A stretch of 64,000 nucleotides of DNA from Chromobotia macracanthus (lineage: Eukaryota > Chordata > Actinopteri > Cypriniformes > Botiidae), in contig JAZGTH010000103.1 of the NCBI GenBank assembly GCA_036877525.1, positions 1,358,501 to 1,422,500 on the forward strand. Direction: 5' to 3'. The stretch's first letter is position 1; each line of letters opens with the position of its first letter. The translations under genes and the position numbers were made by a program. Under the pieces are notes generated by a model. That model saw nothing but the letters and a program-made list of their open reading frames with translations. It was not told where the DNA came from and ran no database searches. Below are positions 22,545 to 34,034 of the stretch, piece by piece.

Positions 22545-23233
22545 CCTGATCTCTCTCTGTGGCACAACAAACAAACAACGTCCAGTGACCAAACAGCACA
22601 GATAACCCACTGCTGTCTCCTGTGTCGTGTCCTGTCTCACTTCTGTGTGTGTAAGAGAGACAGATCTGTGAATTATTGAGCAGGGTAATAAAGGTGAGAT
22701 CAGAGACCTGCTGTAAACACTGCACAGCTCAGACAGACCGTGTGCATCTCCTGCAGTGTGACTTCATATCTTACATTTACATTTATGCATTTGGCAGATG
22801 CTTTTATCCAAAGCGACTTACAGTGCATTCAAGTTATACATTTTCTTAGTACATGTACTCCCTGGGAATCGAACCCACGTATCTTCAACTCAGTTTAAAC
22901 TCAATGCACAGTGAAGACACACAGATGTCCAACAGGGGATTTTATTTGCACCAAATCGAGAACACAACAACACAAACTGCAAACAAAAACATGTTATACA
23001 AACAAGTGCCATACAAACAAATGCTGATCTTTTTTATTATTATGATGATATCATTCAGTCATGATATTATTTCAGTGTAGACATTTCAACATTAAACTCA
23101 TATAAATATTAGGAAATATATATTTAAATGATGTAAATAATATTTATGCAGTATAAAGTATATGACCAGCACATCAGGTGTTATATGAGTGTTATATGAG
23201 TGTTATATGAGTCGTGTTCGTGTAGTGTAGATT

Positions 23234-23234
<1 letters not shown>
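22545..23234. other. Divergent intergenic region between baiap2l2 and cbx6
   Basis: It should contain the upstream region of baiap2l2 (-) and distal promoter of cbx6 (+). A dispersed repeat lies at 22770-22880. Elsewhere it is AT-rich, with three tandem GTGTTATATGA steps near 23178-23212. No core promoter element could be assigned with confidence. Confidence 0.4.
22770..22880 (+). mobile_element. Dispersed repeat D (TGCATTTGGCAGATGC type)
   Basis: It contains ATGCATTTGGCAGATGCTTT, TATCCAAAGCGACTTACAGT and CTCCCTGGGAATCGAACCCA, a signature widespread in teleost genomes. The second copy in this window is at 26497. Confidence 0.6.

Positions 23235-23306
<72 letters not shown>
23235..23306. repeat. 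(TG)n tract, 72 bp, just upstream of cbx6
   Basis: About 36 uninterrupted TG steps ending about 80 bp before the cbx6 start codon, probably in the promoter or 5' UTR. Confidence 0.95.
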
Positions 23307-23308
<2 letters not shown>

Positions 23309-23810
23309 GTGTCCTCAGTTCACTCCTCCACGCAGCTGGATCTCTCCGCCGCTTCCGCGGAAGAACGCGTCTCTGCTGTCCGCTAATCATGGAGCTGTCC
23401 GCGGCAGGGGACCGCGTCTTCGCCGCCGAGGCCATCCTGAAGCGCCGCGTCCGCAAGGTCAGTAACCGGGTGACGAAAGCGTTTGATCCGCGCTCGCCGC
23501 GGCCTACCGACGCGTTTAACTGCAGCCTGCAGCGGCTGCGATGCAGGAGCTGCACCGGAGCTGCACGCTTCCCCTCGCCGCCTGCAAAACGCTCCAGTAA
23601 CGCGCACTTGCACGCGCGTCCTGCGCACTTTTAAGGGCACTCGTCTTAATCGGGTCGTTTGGGCTGGTCTGAGGTCAGCGGGAGGCGCTGCTGTTAGCGG
23701 GTTAGCTTGCTTGTGTCTGCCCGGGGTGCGAGTTTGTGACAAAGGCCGGCGGTTCCTCTGACACCGCGAGCGTGCGACGCGTCGCGTCACATTCAGCGCG
23801 ACGCCCTTGT
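23307..23810 (+). promoter_or_regulatory. CpG-rich region at the cbx6 5' end
   Basis: GC- and CpG-dense sequence (GCGCTCGCCGCGG, CGACGCGTCGCGTC) covers the 5' UTR, first coding exon and start of intron 1, in sharp contrast to the AT-rich surroundings. This is typical of a CpG-island promoter. No TATA box is evident. Confidence 0.6.
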
Positions 23811-26427
23811 AGCTTAACCCCAAAATCTGTCTTAATTATAATAATAATATTAATAATAATATTAATAATAATGCAGATGATTTGTAATAATTGAAGGTTT
23901 GCATATGTTTACATCGCCCGTTTGTTGTAGCTTCGTGGATTCGTGACGGCAGCGTTGCGTTCTGTTGACGTCGCGTCATGACGCGTCGCTCGCTTGTATG
24001 TAGATGGAGGCTGCACAGCATCGTCTTGTTTCCTCTTAGTTTCTTATTTCAGTTCATTCACGGATGTCTGAGGCCTGATATTAGAGCAAACGTTGTTAAA
24101 TCAGCCTATGCATGTCATACTTACTGTTTTTCTTACGTCTTTACTGTTTTATGTTAAAAATGTGTTTTCTGCAAAACTGTGAAAGCAAAATTAATGGTAT
24201 AAAATCATTGTTTTGTCACTGTACCATCATTGTTTCAATGCATATTTGACCCAAAGCTGACAACTCTGTTGTTTATCACCCTTCATATCATATCAAGTCT
24301 AAATGCTGCTTGCATTTCATGTTGATCACAAATTAATTTATTTCTCATAAATCTTATGAGCTCATCCAAACCCTTTTCTTAAAACCAGCATGAGGGTTTG
24401 GATGAGGGTCGGAGTTTGTGTTTCCCGTTAAACTTAAAATCTGGAAAATATCTGTCAGAAGTGTGATGTTGCTCTTTCGTTTGTTTGTATTTATAGGGAC
24501 GGATGGAGTACCTGGTCAAATGGAAAGGATGGGCAGTAAAGTGAGAGAACAGATGCATCATTTTGGATGGACCTGGTGTTTCACACAGGCTGTAAATGAT
24601 GTATATATGTGTATATGTTTTGTAGGTACAGCACATGGGAACCAGAGGAAAATATTCTAGACGAACGACTCGTTGCAGCGTTTGAACAAAAGTGAGTTTT
24701 TTCAGCTGTCTTATAAACACTTTAACAGAAAACACTTTAACAGTTGGTAAAGTTTGAGTTTAATGAGTGTTGAGTTGTGTTGTGACCGTTGATGCCTGTG
24801 TTTGGAGTGAAGCGAGACTCTCTTTCCTGCGTACCCACAGGAAACACTCACTGACATCTTAAGCCACATCACATGAAAGTCAAACGCTTGTAATCATGGT
24901 TTGCGCTAAGACAGACTTCATAACTGGCACAACCGCTCGGTGTGTGATCAAACTTTGACATCACAAACTCTTTTTCCTTAGAGAGCGAGAGCAAGAGATG
25001 TACGGGCCGAAAAAGAGAGGCCCTAAACCTAAAACACTGCTTCTGAAGGTATGTCTCCAACCGACATGGAAATTCATCTTTGACATGCACAGAAGTGACA
25101 GTGTTGAGTTTATTGTGTGACTTATCTGTTTTCTGGTATTGCTGTTTAGTCGAGAGCACAAGCTACGGAGGGACTCCCACGAATCCCAGAGTTCAAGCAC
25201 AGTCGTCCTCCACAACATTCCAAACTTCATCCGTCCTCCTTTGCACCGACGTACACCCCCAGTGCCCCATCCAACGCTAAGCTGCAGTCTGGTGCTGCCC
25301 AGCCCAAACTAAAGAAAGACATTCACCGCTGTCATCGCATGGCCCGACGACCGCTTCCCCGCCCGGACCCCTCTGCCCAAACAGTCGGATCCTCCAGTCC
25401 TTTCTCCTCTCAGCCGACAGTCAGTCCGTTCTCAGAAACAGTCCGTATTCTGAACCGGAAAGTCAAACCCAGAGAGGTGAAAAAGGGACGGGTCATCCTG
25501 AACCTTAAAGTGGCCGACAAGGTGGGAAATGGTGGACTTGCCAACACTAAAAGGACGCACATGCAGAGCTCTGTCCAGCAATCCCATTTTGGACGACAGA
25601 AAATTCCATCCCGGAATCGGGTGATTGGGAAAAACAGAAGGTTTGGAGAGGTGTCCTACCGTGGTATCCAACCTCCCATGAGAAGTGCTGGGTTTCCCGT
25701 GTTTGGAAAACTGTTCGATTCAGAGTCGCACAAGGCAGAGAGCCAGACTCGAAGCATAGAAAGCCACAACAAGGCAACAAACAATGGTCTGTCTTCATCT
25801 TCTTCCCAGAGTTCAAAGGTCCAGATCTCAGGCTTCTCCAAAGCTCAGACTCTCAGTGAAGGACTTCCTCCCTCTGCCTCAAGCTCTGAGGTTTCTGATG
25901 GTGAGCCTCCTTCTCCACCTCAAACACAATCCCAGCATTCCTCACTGACGGCCAAACCCTCCACCACAAACGCCTCTGATCCAGCCCTTCTCAAGCTCAG
26001 CGCTCCACCTGTGGCTTCAAAAACCCCCTCAGGTCCATCTGCTCTTCCTTCCTCTCCGATGTTTTCCTCTTCTTCCTCTGCCTCGTCCTCCTCAGAAGAC
26101 AACGAGCACATCCTGGATCTCTCCGTACCTCACGAGCCGGACAGGCGATCGCGGCGACGGCATCCCTTCTCTGGTCGCAGATCCCTGAAGGTCCCTGAGG
26201 TGCCTGTGTCTGAAGAGCCATCGGAGGAGGAGGATGTCGACTGGCATCCCAGCATGACGTCTCGATGTGCCAACGTGGTTGTCACGGACATCACAGCTAA
26301 TCTGTTCACCGTGACGATCAAGGAGTTCTGTCACCCGCCGTCTGCTACCTCTCCACCCTGTCACCCTAAACATACATCTGCTCAACATCATACACAACAG
26401 CCAAAGCATCACCCTAACAAAACATGA
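23389..26427 (+). CDS. cbx6: Chromobox protein 6 (Polycomb CBX)
   Basis: Exons are 23389-23457, 24497-24540, 24626-24691, 24982-25048 and 25150-26427, all GT-AG with consistent phases, giving about 507 residues. The N-terminal chromodomain ([20 protein letters not shown] to [14 protein letters not shown]) keeps the aromatic cage Phe11, Trp32 and Trp35 that binds trimethylated H3K27. It is followed by the AT-hook-like KKRGPKPK. Family blocks [40 protein letters not shown] and PSRNRVIGK follow. The C-terminal Pc box [20 protein letters not shown] recruits RING1 in PRC1. This combination with MELS identifies CBX6 rather than CBX2/4/7/8. The last exon adds a long serine/proline-rich middle, making it about 95 residues longer than human CBX6 as I remember it. 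The protein is a nuclear PRC1 silencing subunit. An AATAAA at 29728 fits the end of a long 3' UTR. Confidence 0.97.
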
Positions 26428-26496
26428 ATGCGCAAACTGCACATGTGGCCTTCTGCGAGCTTCAAAAAGGATGTGAAGAGATTTGCTAGTTTACGG

Positions 26497-26645
26497 TTTC
26501 ATTTTATGCATTTGGCAGACGGATTTATCCAAAGTGACTTACAGTGCATTCAGATTGAACCGTTTATCAGTATGTGTGTTCCCTGGGTTTCAAACCTGTG
26601 ACACTGCAGTTGCAAGCATCCTGCTCTTCCTGTTGAGCTATAGAA
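26497..26645 (+). mobile_element. Dispersed repeat D, second copy
   Basis: It shares ATGCATTTGGCAGACGGATT, TATCCAAAGTGACTTACAGT and TCCCTGGGTTTCAAACC with the copy at 22770, and extends further (CTGTTGAGCTATAG). Confidence 0.6.
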
Positions 26646-26894
26646 GCTACAGTTCCAGCAGTCCTGAAGACATGGGATTCTTTCAGATTTATGGCCAAGC
26701 TGTCGACTCAACACTGTGTCATGACTATAATAACCACAAATGACTGAATGTCTCTGAATACGGCTTTTATCCTCATGGTGCTTTAGCTAAAAACATCTTA
26801 GCATTTCTAAGCATGGATTTACTCACCAGTGGCTTCTTTACAGATGCGGCAAAGGGCATTTCTGCATGGTATATATTTAATATACAGTATTCTT

Positions 26895-27251
26895 TTAAAG
26901 CTGCAGTCCATAACTTTTGCCTCTTACCGCCATCTCTGTTTGAAACATAAAATTGGTTACTTTTTTACATGGTATTAATTAATTAATTAATAATTGGTAT
27001 TTTTTTTACATGGATGACAAGTTTAAATTCTAAACAACCATCATAAGAACAAGCTACAAACGTGATTGAGTAGCCGGATCTTCTTAGTTCAGCTCAAATT
27101 AGTATTATTATAAATCATTATTATAAACTTACTGATATGAATCAGGGTAAGGTTAAGAGATCATTTATTAACACTGATCTGTCATGTACTTGGTCAGTAA
27201 CTGATTTTTGATCATTTTTAACCAAAACGAGGCTACAGATTGCAGCTTTAA
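26895..27251 (+). mobile_element. MITE-B copy (TTAAAGCTGCA ends)
   Basis: It opens TTAAAGCTGCAGTCCATAAC and closes ACAGATTGCAGCTTTAA, a terminal inverted repeat. Inside are ATTATAAACTTACTGATATG and GTACTTGGTCAGTAACTG, shared with the other MITE-B copies. Confidence 0.65.
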
Positions 27252-27597
27252 TCTCCAAACTGACATTACACATTAACCACGTTACACCAGTTTCTGTTAA
27301 CCAGCATAATTTTCTACTACAAATGTATATATCACCTTTTCAAGGTCCAAAATGAACACTGTTTTATTAGTTTCTAGTTCAGTTGTCTGGTAAGTTAGTA
27401 TAGTGAAGCAGAGAACCAACTTGTTTGTATTATTTCAGTCTTTAACCTGGCAGGTAGTTTTAGCTGTTATCTCATTCACCAGCGTCCTGAGTTAATAGTT
27501 ACACAACAAGAACAGCTTTGAACAGAAATCTAAGCCAGCACATTTATGCAGTTTGTATTGTGTTTATTCAAAGCGTCTTGCAGTGTTTCAAAGTACA

Positions 27598-27600
<3 letters not shown>

Positions 27601-27628
<28 letters not shown>
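27601..27628. repeat. (TG)n microsatellite
   Basis: Uninterrupted TG dinucleotides, about 28 bases. Confidence 0.9.
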
Positions 27629-27630
<2 letters not shown>

Positions 27631-29755
27631 CTTACACATACAAACAGAGCTACAGAAAGTCTACAGTAAGCTACAAGTTTGTAATTACATTTCAAATCTT
27701 GTCTCAAGTCGGTAAATAACAGCTGTCATTTATTGAGTAAGTATTTATATTGAGGTGAAACCTTTTCCTTTTAAAGACAAATTTGTTCAGAAGAAACTCA
27801 GTGAAGTGCTGAGCTTTATCAGTGAGCTAACTTTGATCTTAAACGGCCTTTAGTTTAACGTGTGTCGCCGAGCCATCCCAGAAACAAGTCGTATCCTTCT
27901 GCTCTCTCTTTATCAACAGGGATAATAAGTCACAGGCAGGAATTTCGAGTATTTGCTTAGACTTTGTCATGGAGGCTTTGGGGAGAAGCAAGAGTTTGAT
28001 CTGGCTCTGTTGTGGTTGGAACGATCTCTGGCCTCTGGTTAGACTTTAATGAAATCTGAAGTTTAAACCCCGCAGGCTGGGGTTGATGCAAGCAGTGTTT
28101 GTTTTAAATAAGAGAAGTTACAGGCTGATGAAGTGGACAGTGATGTCATTGACATGGAAACTCTGACCGAACGCAGTGTTTAGCTCATGAAGTTTATAAA
28201 GCAGTCATTTCCCGTACGTTCTCCGAGTGCCTTGTGCTCCATGTCCAACAGGCCTTTATAAACCTTATTTTAAACTTGACTTGAAAACAAGTTGCTGTAT
28301 AGTATGCACTGCTCTAAATGACCTTTATGAACATGGTAATGGTGTTGCTGTTTTGGCTTGGAAATCTTAAACGTGGATTGTCATTATTGTGGATTGTGGA
28401 TTTAACAGCTTGTACTTTTTCAGCCTCTTACTGGAGATTCTAGCAAATTCTGTTCTTTGTGTTGAAAATATCTGTAAAAACATGTTTTTGTCATCCAGTT
28501 TTTTTATTTTACAGTCCAGCTGTTCTTTTATTTGTTTTTTTTGTTGAGAGTTTTTGTTTTCTTTGGTTTTTGAATATCCATTTATATCACAAGAGAACAG
28601 GTGTCCAGTTCTGGTCTCTGTGCAGCTCTGAGCCAACAATGTTGGTCTTAAATCTGCCGCAAATGTTGAATTTTCCGAGCCTTATGGCTTTCCCCATAAT
28701 CCCTCTGATCACTCCAGACTCGTGCAGAGGGAGCGGCTGAGAATGAAGAAATTCATTCCCGTCAGGAGATTCAGTCAGAGAATCATTGTTGATCTGAATC
28801 CTGACTCTCTTTATTTCTCTTCATCTGCTGGTGATTCAGCTCAAGCGTGTGTGTTTTAAGGTCACAGTCTCTCGAGGGCTTGTACAGAAACTGAGTTTTA
28901 TTGTAATCGAGTTGTTTCTTTATAAGGCAGAGCCATACTTACTTTCAGATGTGAGGAATTATAAATTTCTCAGCACTTAGAACGCATGCTTTTCTCTGTT
29001 TGCCTTATTTAAAAAAAATGAATGCACTTGTGCCTTTGTGCAAAGGAGTAGTTTTTGAACATGTAAATATTTACAAATGAATCTTTTTTGCCCTGTTTTT
29101 GTGATGTGTGATTTATTTGAGTGAAGTTTAAATATATGAAATGGATTTCATAATGAAAGGTCTGCTCTCATGCAGAACACACATGCAGTTTTTAGTTGAA
29201 AACATTCTGTTCTGATCATCTTTACTTTTGTCCATCTGTCAGATCTGCAGAGGCATAAAACGCAACGTGTCGACCATTTATGCACCAACTGTTAAAGAGA
29301 GAGAGCATATGAACTGTGCTGTAAACTCCAGTCCAACTGTGCATAACGTATGTGCTCGCAGCTCAGAGTGAACCATTCTGTGTAGTTTAACCTTGATCTG
29401 AGAGAGAGAGAATAAGTGTATAATCCTGTATAAGTGCTGGAATTTAAGCTGTTTAAAATGTAAATTAAAAAACGTAATTTGTAATATTTGTCTTGCTTTC
29501 TCTTTTATATTCTTCTTATTTGATTGATGCATTCAGTATCATGTAACAATTCGATCTGTAGTTGCTGCTGTAAATATAATTTTTGCATAACAATTGTTTT
29601 CTTTATAAATCTCCGACCACAGCAGAATGTTAATTATTTTTCATTGCTTTGATTATGTATTATGTACAGATTTGTAACTGACAGTGTTAAAGTCTTGATG
29701 TTTAGCCAAGCTGACTGGCCCTGTTTTAATAAAAACTGTGTTGGTGATTTTTGCA

Positions 29756-31462
29756 GACGTTGTTTAGTTGTGTTGTTTGTAACATGAACCCTTCACACAT
29801 TATTGTTTAATAAGATAACATGATGCACAGTCATTGTGTTTATACTATATATTTGTATATATTATTTGTTTATATTATGCAGTCATATTGTTTATAATTG
29901 TTTTTGTTTTTTTAGAGGATTAAACATCTCAGTATTCACTCTGTGTTATAATAAGCATGACTGGATGAGACTGCTGATTAGTTTAGCTGTTTAATACACT
30001 GAAATATCAGAGCCCTCTGTGTCCACTAGAGGGCGTAACTAAAACTCAGTCCTTTGGTTTTTGGTTAAAAATGAGAGTTAGTATGCAAGTACATAACAGA
30101 TAAGTGCTCTCAGGTCTCTTTATCCTGCTTCTCAATGGTACCTTTATAATAATGATTTATCATTTCAGCTGTCAGCTCAGATTTCCCAGGAAAGTTTAAC
30201 TTAATTTGACTTCATACGTAAAAACTAAAAAGTACTAAAAAACTAAAAGTACTAAAAACTCAACAGTGCTCTTATAATAAACTGCATCTGTCCGCGTTTC
30301 TATTAAATGTTGTCATTTGGTCTCACAAGGCCAGTTAAGATATGAAAGGTTCATGTGCTGGTGTTGTGTAATCTCTTATGCTATTGAATGATGTTGAGTG
30401 ATCCTCAAAAAGGTTTTATGTTGCATTTATATTATATTTGATTGGATATGTTATTGTGAAAAACTATGAACACATATCTGACATAACACATTCTGTATTA
30501 AGTTCATATGTTGCCTAGCAACTGCAAACAGCCTCAATGAACGTGAAACCGAACTGTATTGTGTCTAAAAACAGCCCATACCTGTCATATCTTTACAGAG
30601 ATAATTCACCAAAAATGAAAATCTGTGATCACTTTTCACTGGCACACACTTTGGCACAATCTCGCATTATAGAGTCAGTATGGAAGAATCTCTGAGCTGC
30701 GTTTCGACACGCAATGAAACTGAGAGTCAAGCCAGATTTTCAACGTAAGAATAACCTATTGAATAACCATTTGGTCTGTTCCTCACACAAAGATGTTGAA
30801 ATGTAGTTCAAGAGTCATGTAAACGATTTCTATGGTGCTTTTTTGTTTGTTCATTTTTTAGGTGCGTGTCTGAAGCTTAACACGCCCTGAGCTCCCTCCA
30901 CTCCCAATGTAAGACAGCAATGTGGATGGTTTGCTTAATATTTGTTAAAAAAATCTTCATTTGTAGGCGAACTATCCTTTCAATGTTTAAAAGAACTGTA
31001 TTTTTGTGTAATCTGTCTCTTGTTCTGCATATGAGAGCAGAGCTTCTGTTTCCGTCAGGCTGCGTGTCAGTTTTAGAGTGAAGGTTTCATTCTTAGACTC
31101 TTGTCCTACTTCATCTTTAATGAAATCACAAACTGTGCTCCTGCCCACATTCAGCGCTCTGTCTGGCTCACGCTCTCCTTTTCTAACCTCTGCTGATTAT
31201 CAGACACATTTGTCAAAAACAGCAGCTGGCAGCCACAGGCTCCACTGAACACAATGAATCAAGCTGAACCCTGAACACACGGCTGTACGTGTGGTTAATA
31301 AATCTGAAGAAGAGAAAGTTAATCACTCAGTCTGTTGAGAACCTGTGGAATCCACTAACACGTTTACATGATGACCGATGTGAGATGAGAGTTGTTGTTT
31401 AGGAATTCACTTCATTTATGGATTATGGTGATGAAAAGAGGGGTTGACCTTGACAGTCCCTA
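29756..31462. other. Intergenic, no gene seen; diverged MITE-B fragment
   Basis: A diverged internal piece of MITE-B lies at about 30085-30260 (ATAATGATTTATCATTTCAG, AGATTTCCCAGGAAAG). Otherwise AT-rich with no supported exon. Confidence 0.45.
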
Positions 31463-31705
31463 CCCAGCCAACAGGAAACATTCTCAGAACATTGACTAAC
31501 GTTCTCTAGAAGTTCTCTCAAAGGTATCGAAGAAGTTCTTGCAGTAACGTTAGTAGACCTTTTTAATATATCATATATATTAAAATATATTTTATATATC
31601 ATACATATCAAAAACATTATTTTTAAGTTGTTAGTGGAAGATTTAAATAGGTGCTACAGGTTTAAAAAATGTTTGAATAATGTTCTTATTACCAAGCAAT
31701 AATGT
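31463..31705 (+). mobile_element. MITE-A copy, right end missing
   Basis: It opens CCCAGCCAACAGGAAACATT and contains TTCTTGCAGTAACGTTAGTA, a doubled ATATATTAAAATATAT centre and TTACCAAGCAATAATGTTAA, where it stops. Confidence 0.6.
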
Positions 31706-32254
31706 TAATTCACTGGGTGTGTGTAACTTTTTTGGTGGTAACAGAATCATTTCATACATAAACATAAATATATATTTACTATATTAACTGCAATCAGATG
31801 CCTCAAAAATCTTTGTATAGTGCTTCAAAATGATTTCAATCAAGGAGGTTTTGAAATACTGAAAATGAATTTTAAAAATTTATCATTTTAGATAGACAAA
31901 AGAATTTTTAAATGCTTAAACCCAAATTATCTCTAATCCAAAGAGTTTTGGACTAAAACGAAGGACAAAACTGCTTGCAGAAATAAACAGTAAGGATAAT
32001 CGGATATAATTGTGTAAATCTTGATATTCTTGTGTCTTCAGTATTTGGGTTTCTCGTCCTCCTCACGCGTGCTGTGTGATATGAGGGTGTGGAGATGGAT
32101 TACGCTCAACATGTTGACCTGTAGACCTGCTGAGATATGATGATCTCATGTGTATCCGGGACACTGAATACACACTGATGAGATCTGTGTGGATCACCAG
32201 CCACTTTCTGTCCGGGTTGCTCAGAACACAATGAGGGTATAAACCATACAAGAT

Positions 32255-33265
32255 GTGTGTGTGTGTGTGTATATACATAAACATATATACACACATACAT
32301 CTATATACATGTGTGTGTGTATACATAAACATATATACACACATACATCTATATACATGTGTGTGTGTATACATAAACATATATACACACATACATCTAT
32401 ATACATATGTGTGTGTGCGTGTATACATAAACATATATACACACATACATCTATATACATATGTGTGTGTGTGCGTGTATACATAAACATATATACACAC
32501 ATACATCTATATACATATGTGTGTGTGCGTGTATACATAAACATATATACACACATACATCTATATACGTGTGTGTGTGTGTATACATAAACATATATAC
32601 ACACATACATCTATATACATGTGTGTGTGTGCGTGTATACATAAACATATATACACACATACATCTATATACATATGTGTGTGTGTGCGTGTATACATAA
32701 ACATATATACACACATACATCTATATACATATGTGTGTGTGTGCGTGTATACATAAACATATATACACACATACATCTATATACATATGTGTGTGTGTGT
32801 GTATACATAAACATATATACACACATACATCTACATACATGTGTGTGTGCGTGTATACATAAACATATATACACACATACATCTATATACATGTGTGTGT
32901 GTATACATAAACATATATACACACATACATCTATATACATGTGTGTGTGTATACATAAACATATATACACACATACATCTATATACATATGTGTGTGTAT
33001 ACATAAACATATATATACACATACATCTATATACATATGTGTGTGTGTGTGTATACATAAACATATATACACACATACATCTATATACATATGTGTGTGT
33101 GTGTGTATACATAAACATATATACACACATACATCTATATACATGTGTGTGCGTGTATACATAAACATATATACACACATACATCTATATACATGTGTGC
33201 GTGTATACATAAACATATATACACACATACATCTATATACATATGTGTGTGTGTATACATAAACA
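32255..33265. repeat. About 1-kb minisatellite of 45-58 bp units, alternating purine/pyrimidine
   Basis: About 18 units combine a (TG)n block of variable length with ATACATAAACATATATACAC and ACATACATCTATATACAT. Length variation is in the TG block and an optional GCGTG. Each unit contains an inverted repeat: ATACACACATA pairs with TATGTGTGTAT across a short loop. Open frames across it are periodic artefacts. Confidence 0.95.
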
Positions 33266-34034
33266 TATTAAACATAAACATATTATTTAATTTTAATAGC
33301 TTATTTGGTATGACTGTATTCCAGTTGAATTCCTTTTGTAATTCTTCTTTAATGTAGCTTGAAACACAAGCCAGTTTTAGTCTGTATTGAGTGCAATCAC
33401 TGTTTCACCTTTATAGCATTAACAAGTTTTTTAATAATTGCTCATATTTGCTTTTTGCTTTCACTGTAGTATTTGCATAAATGTTTTTGTTTGTTTGTTT
33501 GTTTGTTGCATATATTTGCTTACTGGATTGCGATCGCTTACGTTGAGTTTCATCGTCTCCAAATGCAGCATTCATTCACTAACAAGCAACTCGTAAATCC
33601 TACCCAACACCTGCACACAAGCACCAGCTTTGCTTTTGGAAAAGCACGATGAACTGCACGATTATTCACGGAAAATCTGCTTTAAATCGTGCAAACGCTG
33701 GTCGTGTGCAGTAATGCGTAAAGCCACGCATGCAATCCTTCCCAATCAGTGTTTTTAGTCTGATCTACATGATCTTGTTTTCTCCACCTCCCGGCGTGTG
33801 TAGCCCACCCTCCACCTCTTTCCTCCACCTCTTTCCTCCACCGACATGAAGACGGAGAGACATTTAATCGAAACAACATCTGTGGGCATGTTATATAGCG
33901 GAAAAGCTGCTGTTATTGATCAGTGGTGCATTAAGAGAGGAGATACCCGATGCCCTTAAATTGTGTTTGAATTATTTCTATTAAGATCTAGATTTGTATT
34001 GCTTTCATCACTGATTTTATTTTTCACCGCCACC
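33266..34034 (+). promoter_or_regulatory. nptxr upstream region and 5' UTR
   Basis: It presumably holds the nptxr promoter; the start site is not identifiable. A short upstream frame begins at an ATG at 33950 and ends within seven codons (33968-33970), so it terminates before the CUG. In the nptxr frame there is a TAA at 33957, which bounds any N-terminal extension. Confidence 0.45.

Larger units (their letters stand above)
26428..29755 (+). other. Probable cbx6 3' UTR and polyadenylation site
   Basis: No other gene occurs in this stretch. A canonical AATAAA at 29728-29733 is followed within 20-40 bases by a GT-rich segment (TTGTTTAGTTGTGTTG). A 3.3-kb UTR is plausible for CBX6 but not proven. 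It contains transposon copies at 26497 and 26895 and a TG repeat at 27601. Confidence 0.45.

Noticed and set aside
23200..23823. Several long open frames on both strands around the cbx6 first exon
   Set aside because: GC-rich sequence lacks stops by composition. Only the 69-base MELSAAGD... exon has family support and a splice donor.
32063..33262. Many overlapping open frames rich in Cys, Val, Tyr, His and Thr
   Set aside because: All are translations of TG/ATACA repeats.
33963..34034. N-terminal extension of nptxr from a GTG at 33963
   Set aside because: GTG is not a plausible start here, it would add a second hydrophobic stretch absent from the family, and the CTG at 34035 matches the known N-terminus and has ideal Kozak context.
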